Of a DNA stretch of 64,000 bases, positions 51,817 to 63,916 are shown in pieces. The notes below the pieces were generated by a model that saw only the letters and a program-made list of their open reading frames with translations, had not been told where the DNA came from and made no database searches. Location: the NCBI RefSeq assembly GCF_000801105.2, contig NC_079515.1:6448001-6512000 (forward strand), in the 5' to 3' direction. Made by a program: the position numbers and the translations under genes. Position 1 is the stretch's first letter. Each line of letters opens with the position of its first letter. Origin of the DNA: Raphanus sativus. Taxonomy: Eukaryota > Streptophyta > Magnoliopsida > Brassicales > Brassicaceae.

Positions 51817-52599
51817 CGTTATCTGAAAGAGAAAAGAGAAAAGAGAAAGAAGAAGAAGAAGAAGATCTTTGTCTTTGTGAGCGCTTTGAGTTAATGCGAT
51901 CTTATTTTTCAGTTCAGACAGCGAGGAATCTCTGTTTCTGTGACGAGTGAGCAATAATAAATGGGCCGATATTTAAATATCAATTTCTCAAGGTTTAATT
52001 AAATAAAATAATCTACTCTTATCATTATCGGACCCACATATTAAATTTTGTTTTTTTAACGTCTAGATCAATTAATTATGATATTACAACGATAAAAATA
52101 TTACAAAAACGATTCTACAGCCGACAATTCTACCATCCTGTGAAAATACACGCCTAACTGCACCACTCTAAGCCGTCCTATGAGATCCATGTTGAATGGT
52201 ATGTCATGTACCAAGCTGAAGATCTCCTTTAACATGTTTCTCCATAATCTGTATAATTTGATATTTTCTTGGGTTTGAACCCCAGACCTCCGGATATAGA
52301 ATCAATTGAACTTTACTCAAACCACTGGACCAAGAGAGCTTCCACATTAAAACGATGTTTATATCAATTTATCGTAATGTTTTTTTAATCTTAATAGAGT
52401 GGAGTTTACATTGTGATTTATGAGTTTTCATACTTAAGAATATCAATGAAACGGGAAAAAGAACCAACAAAAAGACAGTAGGAAAATGTCATTTTTGTAA
52501 TCTATGAATTATAATTGAAAGTGTGGCGTATTTTACAAAAAAAAAAAAGATAGTTAAATATATGAAGGTGTGCACATTTTGTTATTTTTTAAGAAAACA
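51817..52599. other. NPF1.1 promoter and start of the long spacer
   Basis: A (GAA)n/(TTC)n run at about 51847-51866 lies in the NPF1.1 5' leader. Around 52265-52345 is a transposon-type phrase (GGGTTTGAACCCCAGACCTC ... CCACTGGACCAAGAGAG) common in plant repeats. No gene. Confidence 0.5.
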
Positions 52600-53330
52600 A
52601 CTAGATTTCGACCCGCCCTTTAAAGAGCGGGTATATTTTTTATTTTAGTTTAATTTTCATATTTGTGACTTTTTGTAATTATATTTGTATTTTAATCATA
52701 TTTGTGTATAAATCTTAATCAAAATATATTTTATTAAATAATAGCAATTAGAAAAATTGATCCAGTAGAACTGGGTTGCCGGTCGAACCCGTCAATTCGC
52801 GAGTTTCAATTTTGTTTTGATAAAAAGATATGATCCGCACAACCCGCAAACAAATAATTTGTACCGGCACCCGCCCATTTAAGTGTGCGATTATCAAGGG
52901 GTTATAAATTTTTTAAAAAATAATTATTTTATTTTATTATTATAAAAATATAAAAATATCTTTATAATAAAAAACAATTTAACATATTTTTAGAAAAGTG
53001 TTTACTTTTCTTTTTATTTTTATTTTTAATACTTTTCGGGTTGGCGGGTACTCGCAATTCAAAATCTACCAACCCGCATACTCATAACACGCATCCATAA
53101 ATCGATTTTTCAAAAAGTTGAACCAAATTTATGATCTGCCCTTAAAAAGATGGATATAGTTTTTTATATTTTTTAAGAAATATAATTTTTATAAAATCTA
53201 GGATGTAACCAATTATATTTCTTAATATTTAGGGCGATGCGAGTTCGAACTGCGGGCTTTGACCCTAATTGACATGTCTAATAATTTCCCAAAAGATTTC
53301 TTTTCAAAGACGGGTATATTTTTTATTTTA
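52600..53330 (-). mobile_element. Helitron-type element, 3' terminus at 52600
   Basis: ACTAG at 52600-52604, then a GC-rich hairpin CCCGCCCTTT/AAAGAGCGGG at about 52612-52631, inside AT-rich DNA. On the minus strand this is a Helitron CTRRT end, followed by T. Degenerate relatives of the same block occur at 53136 (ATCTGCCCTTAAAAAGATGG) and 53309. The right limit is approximate. Confidence 0.55.
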
Positions 53331-55600
53331 CTTTTTAAAAATTTAATTTTTATATATGTATGTTACGTTGTAATGATATTTTTGTTTTCTTTATAATCAT
53401 ATTTGTGTTAAATTTTTTAATTTTTTTTGGCATCAAGTTTTTTAATTGTTATTAGTAAGAGGTATTAATAATTTGATTGAATTTGTGATGTTGCATTACA
53501 ACTATGCACTTGTGCTATAGTCATTTAACACTTTATTCGTAAAGAATTATTAATTAATCAATATTATTATTATTAATACATGATCTACTTTAAAAAATTG
53601 ATTATTTTATAACTGTTGTCCTTTGATCAAACACTAAGCAAGTCCTCTTTATACACTCCTTACAGCAGTTACCACAATCTCTTTATATATTTTGTCGATA
53701 TTTTCTGGAAAAAAAACAACACAGTTTAAACCTTGTGTTTTTCTCAGAGTATATAAATAGTGTTTTAATTGGATCCAACACAGTTTAAACCTTGATTTTG
53801 TATAAAGTTTCATATATTTTGACTTGTCAAATAGGATTACGTTTTTGTTTAAAAGGGGATGGTTACGTTTTTTTAAAAGGGTGATTACGTTTTTTAAGTG
53901 CAGTTACATATTATGTTATATAGTTATATTGTCAATGCAATTATATTTTTAAGTTGTTGGACATAACTTTTATCAATAAGGCAAACTGCAGAATTAATAT
54001 AATATATACTCTTTCCATTTCAAAAAGGTTCATGATTTATAAAAAACAGTTTCAAAATATGATTTTTATATTTTAATAATTTTTTACTAAATAATAGTTG
54101 TAATGTAGATTTTGAATTTTTGTGTTTATTCAATTTTGATTGGTTAAAATTATAAGAAATAATTAATTATAAAAATAATATATTTATAATTAAGATTTAA
54201 AATATTTTTCAATATATGTGAAACCTCAAAAACATAAACTTTTCTGAAATAAATGACTATAATTTACATCTAATTACCAACGTTCTATGCTACCTACGTC
54301 AAACAAAATAATAAACGGTTAAATACGAACCGGAGTGCAGTTAATGGCCTATCACAGTCAATGCAGTATTAGTTAGTACTCCACTTTCTTCGGTCTTCAC
54401 TCTTCAGGAAAATAATTATTTTAAGTACTTGCGATGGCTAAAAGACTTTGACCATGCCGTATTCACATTAATTGAAAACGTTAGGGTATATATAATCGTG
54501 AAAATAGACCACGGTTCATTTCTCCGTACAAATATAATGTTTTAGAACAGTCGTTGTGATTGTAGCCTTTGTTATTATGAACGATTAGAATGTTCTAAAC
54601 TGTATCAAAATAGTTGTTCGGAACTAGATAATCAGTTTGAATTGAAAAGACTATTTTTCTTATAGAGGAACTATTAGAATGTTCTTCTATATTTAAAGCT
54701 ATTCTATATTTCATTTCACATCTGGTTTTTACTTGCTATTTTCTATATTTTAAAATAATTGCATTTTAAGTATTTTATATCTATTTTAGTGTATATTTAA
54801 AAATGTACATTTTCAATGGCCTAATAAAATGAAAAGGATAAAAAAGCACTACAAAGTTATATTAATTAAAAAAAAAGTTATATTAATAATTGAGAAACGA
54901 AGACATCCCATGAGGTTAGCAGCTTTTGTTTTGGTTGTCTCTCTTCCTCTTTTCTTGACAAATTGTAACTTTGGTAATTTTATTTATTTTTCAAAGAAAA
55001 TAGAATCATGAAAGTAAGTGCAATCATATTTAAAGCTTTTTGCTTCACTTTTTCAATCTCACTAATAAGTCAACATCTCCATAGAGTTCCCCCCCCAAGA
55101 AAAAAAAATCATAATATATAGAAAGCATAGGTTACCCAAACCTTTTTATTTATTTTTAGAACTAAGTTTACTCAAGTCTTTTAACAATCTTATTTTTATA
55201 AAACTTGGATAATCCGAACAAGGTTTGGCACCGGAATGGAGAAACCAAGTTCACCTTGTTTTCTAATGGCCACACAAACGCAACCAATCAATATAGTGAA
55301 CTAACTAACTAAGTCGAACGGAAAAAACTGTTGGCACATACATACTAACAACTATCAATGTGACATTGCATCCGTCAAAATCAAACCGAAACCGTAGTAT
55401 GATAGATCACTCTTCACAACCATTAATAGCTTTTGGTCAATTGTTAGTCACGGATCACGATAATTTCGACCGGACACTAGCATTTATAAATTTTAAAAGA
55501 AAATCAGGAATTAAACTAGACATTAGTAATTCCCTAAATTATTTGGCTTCTCTTTCAATGTTTTCTTAAATTATTATACCTATACAGTTATAATAAATAC
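53331..55600. other. AT-rich repeat-derived spacer
   Basis: No gene. A degenerate MITE-like pair of ends occurs at about 54009 (TACTCTTTCCATTTCAAAAAGGTT) and 54237 (AAACTTTTCTGAAATAAATGAC). A C8 homopolymer lies at about 55089. ORFs at 54829-55011 and 55360-55569 have no family features. Confidence 0.45.
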
Positions 55601-58020
55601 ACTAGATGGTATCCGCGCCCTGCGCGGAGTGAATGACTAAATAAAAATTAAAACTTTTAAACTATAGATATTAGAAAGATAAAAATTATAGTTACAAATA
55701 TTACATGTTATATAATGAAATATCGAAGAACATTATCCATGTTTATATAAGGTAAGCTTTGATTTTTTAAAAAACTTGTGTGATTGCTTAGCCGTAATTG
55801 AAGTAAATTTTAAGGAAGTAAATCTATAGAGTAATTTATAACTTGTGTAATTGGTTAGATTTTTTTATTTAAAAAACAACTTTTTTAATAATGAATTTTG
55901 TGTGTGATTTTTAATTAGTTATGAGAATTTAAATAAATTTATAGTAACTTTTCTATATTAAACAAAACCAAAATTCATTATGATGATTGCATATTTCAGT
56001 TTCCTATTTTTTCGGTATTGCATAAATTACGATCAAATTTGAATTAGTAAAAGGAATCAATTAAATTTACAGCGGTGATGACTATTATCATAATGACATG
56101 ATTATGATTTGTAATATATTATAGGAAACAACAACCGTCTTTATTTTAGTCAAACATATCGAATTGCATATCAAATTTAGTTAGAAAGAGACTGAGATGA
56201 AGTAAAAATACGTAAAACACGTACTATAAAAGTCTTTAACTTTTGAATATAACATATAGATTAATATACACATTTTGATATTAAAATTTTTAAATTGTAA
56301 CTAATGACTTTTATAAAGAACAAAATTTTACAAATATAACAAACAATATAAAACCAAATCTCCGTTTAATATATAATATATTATATTATAATTATACGTA
56401 AAAGCACTTACAATTAGATACTATATAATATTGTTGTATGAATTTAGAATTATAGTTAGAGATGAAAAATTCATTATTACAATTTAATATTATTTTATGT
56501 CATGGTTGGAGTAATATCAGAAATTATAATTTATAAGCACAATTGTAATCTGTTTGTATTTATATACAAAATTTTTGGAAAGAATTATATGAAACGTTAT
56601 AATGATGGTTTCGACCAATCTTTTGAAATTTAACCATAAATGACAAACTTAAATTATATTGTTAGTAGTTATAAGAAAAACAATCCATGATTACATGATA
56701 TTAATTTCTGAAAAACTGAATATTGCACAATTATATTACAAATGATCTTATGAAATCAATCAAAGCTTAATTGATATGAATCAAGATACTCGCTGAGTAA
56801 ACTTGTAGTATTTTGAAATTTGAAAACTTCATAATGTGGATCAATTATGTATTTGAATCAAGATACTCTTTCAATACATTGCATATGCTGCATATTATAT
56901 AGAAAATAATCTATTTGAATTTTGATTTTATGACATATAGAAAAAAGTAATTACTCTACAAAAAGAAGTAACTTATGAGAAAAATGGTCAATGTTATAAA
57001 TACTGAAAATATAAAGCCAAGATCAAGCACACCGAATTTGAAAACTTACATATGCCGTATATGATTATGACTGAAGTATGTATATTCAAATTTTTATTTA
57101 ACCAGCAAAAAAAACTATCTTGGTTATAAATACCGAAAAGATAAAGTGAAGATCAAACATCAAGCATCAAACATGCATAGTATTTTGACTAAAGTGAATA
57201 TTGGAAAACTTTATAAAATCCAACATAGAAAGTCCGAATGCTTATTCTCATTTGAGGCATATACACCGAGGTTTATATAACATTTCGTTTCAATATTATA
57301 AGTTTGTGACTGATAAGTAATACATATTATATAAAATGTCTTCCTTGATAACTGCTAGTGCTAATAATTATTATACGTAAATCAAGTAAACATTGTTTCC
57401 ATATGTGTATTCAGTCAAAGATTGTTGTAAGTTTGGTGAATATATATATATATATATATATATTATTTTTTTGAACAAATTAATAATCTGTAATAGAGAA
57501 AGTGTATCAAAAGTATTTTTCTAAAATAACGCATTCAGACTAAAATTTGAATATGATTTTTGAACAGAACTTACTCTGCATCACGTATCAGCAATGAAAT
57601 TTTCGGGATCTCTTTTCCATTAACTGAAAACATCTGAATGCGACCTACTTGCACAACATGTCCGATGACATCTATGTTAACCAAAATAGATTAGTAAAAA
57701 AACTATATAACAATACGCTGCTATTTGAACTATATTTGATACTTCATAAACAAAATATATTAGAATTACCGATCGGAAAATGAGGGTTAAGCGATCCATC
57801 GAGGAGATTTTTGAAAGGCACAAAACAAAAGACAGCCATTTGTGTTAGGACTGAAGAAAATGAAAATCCACGGGTGGTTTGTTACTCACCTGACGATCCT
57901 TTTATAACAAATGTGACAGAGAGTTTTTATAATTATGGTAACTAAAAACTAATAATATGCCTCAAATATGAAAAAGTGTAAGAAAAATCGCTAATCATAT
58001 CAATTAAGCCTAACAATTAG
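55601..58020 (-). mobile_element. Helitron with RPA-like remnant
   Basis: ACTAG at 55601-55605 plus the hairpin CCGCGCCCTGCGCGG at 55613-55627 marks a Helitron 3' end on the minus strand. About 2 kb further, at 57545-57880 on the same strand, is a decayed replication protein A OB-fold (DUF223-type) coding region, which plant Helitrons commonly carry. No Rep/helicase segment was recognised. The 5' end is not located, and linking the two parts into one element is inference. Confidence 0.55.
57545..57880 (-). pseudogene. Replication protein A OB-fold (DUF223-like) fragment
   Basis: On the minus strand one exon-like segment reads AVFCFVPFKNLLDGSLNPHFPI and ends at a GGTAATT donor near 57767. After a gap of about 100 bases a second segment reads DVIGHVVQVGRIQMFSVNGK and EIPKISLLIRDAE. 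This is the arrangement of RPA1-like single-strand DNA-binding domains found both in host RPA70 paralogues and in plant Helitrons. Only part of one OB-fold is present, so it is not a working gene. Confidence 0.65.
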
Positions 58021-58144
58021 GTGGTGATTGAATTAATACGGAAAGATTGCGATCTGATTAGGGACTGAATCCTAAATCAATCATTTTTTAAGAGATTTCA
58101 TATTCAGGAAACAACCATAATTATTCCTTGACTCGCATACCATA

Positions 58145-58290
58145 TTGGGAGATTTTATCGTAATAAATGATTTGCAAGATTTCATTGCAAATGATTATGG
58201 TTGTATCATAAAAGTAAAAAAAATGATTTGCGAGATTTTATCGTAATAAATGATTTGCGAGATTTTATCGTAATAAATGATTTGGGATAT
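58145..58290. repeat. Short tandem repeat array, ~27-bp unit
   Basis: The unit GATTTGCGAGATTTTATCGT plus AATAAAT recurs. Two adjacent, near-identical copies lie at about 58225-58278, and a diverged copy at 58150-58180 is separated by related sequence (GATTTGCAAGATTTCATTGC). It lies next to the presumed Helitron. Confidence 0.75.
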
Positions 58291-58299
58291 GATTATGAT

Positions 58300-61200
58300 A
58301 GAAAATATAAAAATTACGATAAACATAAAATATAAATAAAATAGAAAATATGACAACTACCACTATTATAAGTATGAGCATTGTATTAACAATAAATATA
58401 TAAATATATATGTTCTTGCAACAAAAAAAAATATATTTTATGTTAGTATGAGCATTATAACTTCAGTTCAAAAAGAATATATCAACAAAATAAAAAAAGA
58501 CGTATACATTATGTTATTGTCTGTATAAAATAATGTATGAGAGAGGCATATAAAACTAATCTTCGGTGAATTGAATATTATATAAAAGCACATCACGTAA
58601 AACACATCACGTAAAGCATTGGATATTAATAACATTTATTTCCTTTTCAATATAACATATGTCCATTAGAATGGCATGAGAGATAATTCTTCTAGGCAAT
58701 GATAGGCTTTTAAAAAAATGGTGTGAAGTGAAATGTGGAGTTGCCACATAAAAAATAGCACACATGTAATAAACACATGACCAAAAGGTTAATTAGAAAG
58801 TGGTCTCCTCAAATAATAGCAAGCGGATAAAAATATTGGGACTTCTTAAAAAGAGTAAGCAAAAAGCCATAATGATGAGAGTGACATTGTCATTTGCCTT
58901 GCACGTGGGTGTTGGATACTCTGCAATCTCCTTTTTGACAAAGACTTATTAATCTACTGCATCATTATGTTATTTTATCATCATAAGTTAACTAGTCCTA
59001 GTGCACACAAAAAAAACTAGTCCTATATTTTAATAGTTAAAGACACTAACCTCGATGACAATGAAAAAAGAAGTTACTTAATTCCTTATCGGTCGACAAA
59101 CTTTGAAAATCCTTATCGTCAAACTAAAAAACGTTTATTTTAACCGAATTAAAAAGAAAATTTAGCAAGCTTCCTTAGATTATAGGGACAAGAGACTTAC
59201 TTATAAAAATGAAAATCAAGAAACAAAAGGCATACATACATAAAACTGTCGACAGAACTAGTACTAACATTATTTTCTTTTCACTGTTCAGTCTTCAACG
59301 TTAATGAAAAAGGTCTTGTCAAAAACACGGTCGAAAGGAATGGTCCGTCCATGAGAAACAATGCATAGAACTTGATGAATACAACGAGTGAAAACATTAC
59401 AGAACATCTTTGAATTTATTTAATTCGTTATTTTCGATATATAAAAATGGTGTGAAAGAGTGAATGTCTATTGTGGACGAAAATAATTCTGGGACACATC
59501 CAAAAGAAGAAGACTGTAGAAAGTGAATATGTAGTCTGAAAAAAAAAAAAAAAAGAATATGTAGTCTGAAACATTGTTATTATTATTCAAAGATTGCTTG
59601 ACTTACACGCCAACTTAACAGTTTTCCTCCATTTCTTACTTCAAGAAGGAAAGGTCTATTGAGGTATGTGTCAGGTTTCAGACTTGATTTTTCTCCTCAA
59701 TTTCAAAAGGGAGGACATATAGTATACTATTATTTTGTCAGAGTCATTTTTCTTACCTACTCTATTTCTTATTCAATGTTCTCTTCTTCTTTACTCTGTT
59801 CAAAAACCATTCTCCATTTACAAACACGCTATTTATCTTGTCTTTTTCTCCTTGTGTCTACTGAAGTTTAGTAGTTGGGTAATAACTTCAATTTGCTATT
59901 TGATTTTTCAAGTCTCCCTTTTATTTCATAAGTCAAATCAATGTATTATAATAATTCTTCTGGCATTTATTTGCACTTCTATATCCTATTCTCTTAATAG
60001 AAGATATTAAAATCAAACGTCAAATCATCATTTAGAAACAAGAAAATATGTATTTCACTCGTTCTGTACACTGATTTATCAAAACTGTTATGGTGAATAT
60101 AATAAACTCATAAAAACCTGATAATTACTCCCCCACCACCCACAAAGAAACTCATAAAAACCTGATAATGATTCGTCGCTATTAATAACACATAAGTATA
60201 TGGCAATTTAATGATAAACTTGATCTTGATCCGCCCGAACACTAGGCAGATATTTATTTATTTTTTTAGTTTTTTTAATACTAAATGATGTATTTATAAT
60301 ATTTAAATATAAATTTAGACTAAAAATTAATATTTAAAGTTATAAAAAAATTAAAATTTTAATAAATATTCTGATATAAATTTTAAATTTCTAAACTAAA
60401 ATAATATAAAGATGGATCATAATTTTTTCAATTCAAAAATCTTAGCATCCCTTAGAAACAGAGAAAATAAATTTATAAATATATAAATATATTTAGAACT
60501 ATAATTTCTATTAAAATAAATCTTTTAAAGAAAAATAATCTTCCGCTGTTTTTGTTTATTTCTAGGACTTGATATGTGACCGTATAAATATTTGCTTTCA
60601 CTTTAAATTGTTTTTGTACTAGTGGTATACTATATATATTAAATTAAAATGTATTACATAATTTTTAATATAACATTTTAAAACATAACAATTTTATTTA
60701 CTATTTTAAAATAATTATATTTTGTCTATTATATCATAGTGTATCATATAAAAAAATCTTATATTTATAACTAATTGGACTTATATTATAAAAACATTAT
60801 GCTAATAATTTATTTTATATTTTATTTATATGTTATGTGTGATTTTTTATTTTATTATTTATTACTAATAAATATTAAAAAATATTTAATATGTTGATAA
60901 AAATATATTAGGAAATCTATTTTGGTTAAGATTTTGATTATTGAAAATTTATTATTTAAATTAGGAAAAACATTAAATGCTTTAATATATCATTTATATT
61001 AGGAAAGACAAGCTTACTTAAATATATGTTCAATAAATATTTTAATGACATTCTATTATAAATAAGTAGTAAAACTAAGGGGTATTTATCTTTTAATAAT
61101 ATAGATGGAATAAAAATGTTTAAGTTCCAATTTTATCAAAACCTTTTAAAAAAGTGGAAATTGAAAGAGGTGATTGTCTCGTAAAGTACCCCACTGTTTT

Positions 61201-62132
61201 AAGGGTTACACAAAAGAATGTCCCTCGTAATCATGAAATGAGCTGTGTTACATCAACTCTCGTAATCCTCTCTCCTTTCTTTTTCTTTAATCACAGACGT
61301 CCTTTCAAGTATTTGCTTTTTTACTCCATTAGTATTCACTTTCCCTCACTTTTTTCTTTTCTTTTATTCATACAACAATAAATCAGGCATCATTATTTCA
61401 GGTACATGCACTCCTCCGTAAGTATGGAAATGTGTAATAACAAGAAGAAGAAAAAGCTGTCTCCTGATAATCAATGTTCTTGAGTCCTTTCTCTCAACTA
61501 ACAACTAAATAACATGAAAAAGGTTATATTCTTTGATGGCTAGCTTTAGGTGTCAAAATATTGTTGGTTTTCAATGTGAGAAATTACAAGGAGTTGGTGA
61601 AAATGAGTAATGGAGTGTACTAAGATGAGTGAAAGATCAAACTGGAGTATTATTAGATAAGTGAGAAAATAAGAATATAATGTGATTGATGAAAGAATGA
61701 CCCGACCCCACAATCAGAGGGAAACAAAGTGGAGATGCGAAAGCAATAAAGGGAAAAGAGAGGACAATGAGGTGAGGATAAGCCATTACCCTCCATTCCT
61801 CTAATTCTCTCCACGTTCCCTTTCTTATCTCCTTTGAATTATCAATCATGTTTCTTTCTTCTTCAAGCAACAATTATTGTTTTATAACAACTCTTATTGT
61901 TTCAAATTCAATGCATCATCACTCTCTAGCAGATGATTTGTCTTGATAAAAAAGTTTTCACTATTTTAATCAATTGATGATTTTCCAGATTATATTTTAG
62001 ATTTTATTACAATATACTCTATCTATTTCACAAAAATTGTAACTTTAAAACTTTTCACACCCGGATAAAAAATAATAATTGAATTGTGTTTATCTTCTAT
62101 TATTTATAAGATCAATGCATTTTGTAAATATT
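58300..62132. other. Gene-free AT-rich spacer
   Basis: No supported gene over nearly 4 kb. ORFs at 59659-60010, 61154-61381 and 61637-61873 are hydrophobic or low-complexity and lack family features. A degraded GC block in AT-rich DNA at about 60230 (GATCCGCCCGAAC) resembles Helitron hairpins but lacks a good terminus. Possible decayed MITE ends occur near 62015 (TACTCTATCTATTTCAC). Confidence 0.45.
59526..59571 (+). mobile_element. Target duplication flanking poly(A) only
   Basis: GAATATGTAGTCTGAAA occurs at 59526-59542 and 59555-59571, separated by about a dozen A residues. This is what an extremely 5'-truncated LINE-mediated insertion leaves: a target-site duplication and a tail with no body. 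Replication slippage is an alternative but would not favour an inserted A run. Confidence 0.6.
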
Positions 62133-63584
62133 ATTAAGATAAAATAAATGGATCATCTATTAGTGTTTGGTCTACCCCTGGCTAGTTGATGGTGACCGGC
62201 TACGTATACTGCTTATGAAGAATGTGTTAATGGATTTGAATCTCAAAGTAAGAGATTTGTTGCTGCCTCATTCTCATCATTGGAACATCAGGCTGCTAAA
62301 TGATCTCTTCTATCCTCAAGATATAGAGATCATTCTCAAGATCAAGCCAGCCATATTTTCACCAGATTTCTTCATTTGGAATCACTCCCGTTCTGGAGCC
62401 TACAATGTTCGATCAGGCTACTGGTTGGCTGAGAAAATCGCCAACAAAGATGCTTTTGTGGCGGGAGGACTTCAACCATCACTTAATGGAATTAAGGACA
62501 TCATTTGGTCTCTCAAAACGGCTCCAAAAATCAAGATATTCTTGTGGAAAGTCATCAGTGGAGCCTTACCTGTAGCTGACAATCTCATTCATCGAGGCAT
62601 GAAGATTGATTCTCATTGCCAGCTGTGTGGTTTGGAGGGTGAAACAATTAATCATGTTATGTTTCTTTGTACGGTTGCAAAGCAAACTTGGGCAAACATC
62701 AACTTTCCCTCACCCTCCAACAGGTTTCAGCTCATCCTCGGTTTATTCCAATGTTTTCTATGTTCTAAACTCAAGGAAGAACCTCCTAATTCCTGAAAAC
62801 ATCAGACGAAGTGGCCCTTGGATCATTTGGTCTATATGGAAAAACCGTAATTCCTTCCTTTTTGAAGGTTCTTTATCTCTTGGTCCATCCTTCACTGCCA
62901 CTATTTATCAAGAAGCGGATCATTGGTTTGTGATCAAAGAAGCAGAACAACAAGCAAAAGCTATAGATTTGGAGAGGAAGAAGAGAATCATCTACGGCTG
63001 GAAACCTCCTCCAAATCTTGGTTCAAGTGTGACATTGCCTCTGCCTGGGATCACACTAATCGCCAAAGTGGAGCATCTTGGATCCTTAGGAACTCTGAAG
63101 GAAAAGTAATCTTACATGGCATGAGATCTTTTGTTGGTGTCTCTAGTAAGTTGGAGGCATCTTTTGAAAGCTGGTTATGGACTCTTGAAAGCATGAAAAG
63201 CTTGCATTTTAATTCTATCATCTTTGCTAGTGATGATAGTGATATTATTGGAGCGATAAACAATCCTTCAGCATGGCCATCCTTACGGTTTTACTCGCAC
63301 CATTTGCTACACTGGATCAAGGATTTTAATGATTGGAAAGCTCAGCTGCATTCCCATCATCATATCCTTACAGCAAAAAAAATTGCTTCAAGTGTAATCA
63401 CAAAGGCTTTTCATCAATCTTATATAGCAGTGGGTTATCCCTCTTGGCTTAGTCATCTCTTTGTCTAAATTGTAGGATTGATGTTGATCCTTTTTGTAAT
63501 CTGGAATTCTATTCATCAATGAAATCTAGTGTTTAAAAAAAAAAGATTTAATTAGGGTAAAAAAAAAATTAAGATAAAATAAAT
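62133..63584 (+). mobile_element. 5'-truncated LINE copy with 17-bp target duplication
   Basis: ATTAAGATAAAATAAAT occurs at 62133-62149 and 63568-63584. Between them is the C-terminal part of a plant LINE pol: region before zf-RVT (IWNHSRSGAYNVRSGYW), the zf-RVT motif (APKIKIFLWKVISGALPVAD, HCQLCGLEGETINHVMFLC), then the RNase H-like domain (FESWLWTLESMKSLHFNSII, FASDDSDII). The frame is broken at 62794-62796 and the coding passes through at least two further frames (62.8-63.1 kb, 62.9-63.47 kb). An A-rich tail lies at about 63534-63567. The reverse transcriptase core is missing, so it cannot move by itself. Confidence 0.9.
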
Positions 63585-63842
63585 ATAAATTACATTATAA
63601 ATAGATAATACTATTTGTGTAAACAAAGGTGTTAAAATGATACTTTTTGTGAAACATAATGATTAATTTTTCATGTAAAGGGATACAGATTTTTAATTAT
63701 GATAGAAACGGCATCCCATAATAAGTGCAAGATGTTTTACTTTATTTTTCATTCAGATCTTCAATTACAAATATATAAAAGGACAAGAAAAAGTGGTGGA
63801 AGAATATAGAAGAAGGGTGGATATATTGTCATCCAAAAACCA
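63585..63842. other. Spacer and 3' UTR of the last gene
   Basis: AT-rich, about 260 bases, probably including the 3' UTR of the minus-strand gene that enters the window at 63843. Confidence 0.5.
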
Positions 63843-63916
63843 TCATGCAAATTCTTCAGACCATTCGTGTAACGTAGGAGTCTTGACGCCGATATTTTTC
63901 ATGTCCAGAATATTCG
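63843..63916 (-). CDS. Isochorismatase-hydrolase-like protein, last exon only (partial)
   Basis: On the minus strand a strong acceptor (TTTTGGAACAG, ending at 63917) opens an exon reading NILDMKNIGVKTPTLHEWSE, EFA and then TGA at 63845-63843. This matches, from memory, the C-terminus of the isochorismatase/cysteine-hydrolase family protein At3g16190, the next gene after NPF1.1 in A. thaliana. Family members hydrolyse small amide or vinyl-ether substrates; the true plant substrate is uncertain. The catalytic Asp/Lys/Cys residues lie in upstream exons beyond 64000, so function cannot be judged. The exon is only 74 bases and was found by context. Confidence 0.75.

Noticed and set aside
52265..52345. 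GGTTTGAACCCC, a tRNA B-box-like sequence
   Set aside because: No A-box or cloverleaf could be built around it. The phrase occurs in plant repeats with CCACTGGACCAA nearby.
53225..53270. GAGTTCGAACTGC, another B-box-like sequence
   Set aside because: No acceptor stem or anticodon arm; it sits in Helitron-like repeat DNA.
58145..58290. Tandem repeats as a CRISPR-like array
   Set aside because: Plant nuclear context, and the units are directly adjacent with no unique spacers, so it is a plain minisatellite.
60225..60260. GC block GATCCGCCCGAACACTAGGCA as a fifth Helitron end
   Set aside because: It contains ACTAG but in the wrong place relative to the hairpin, and the stem is weak.
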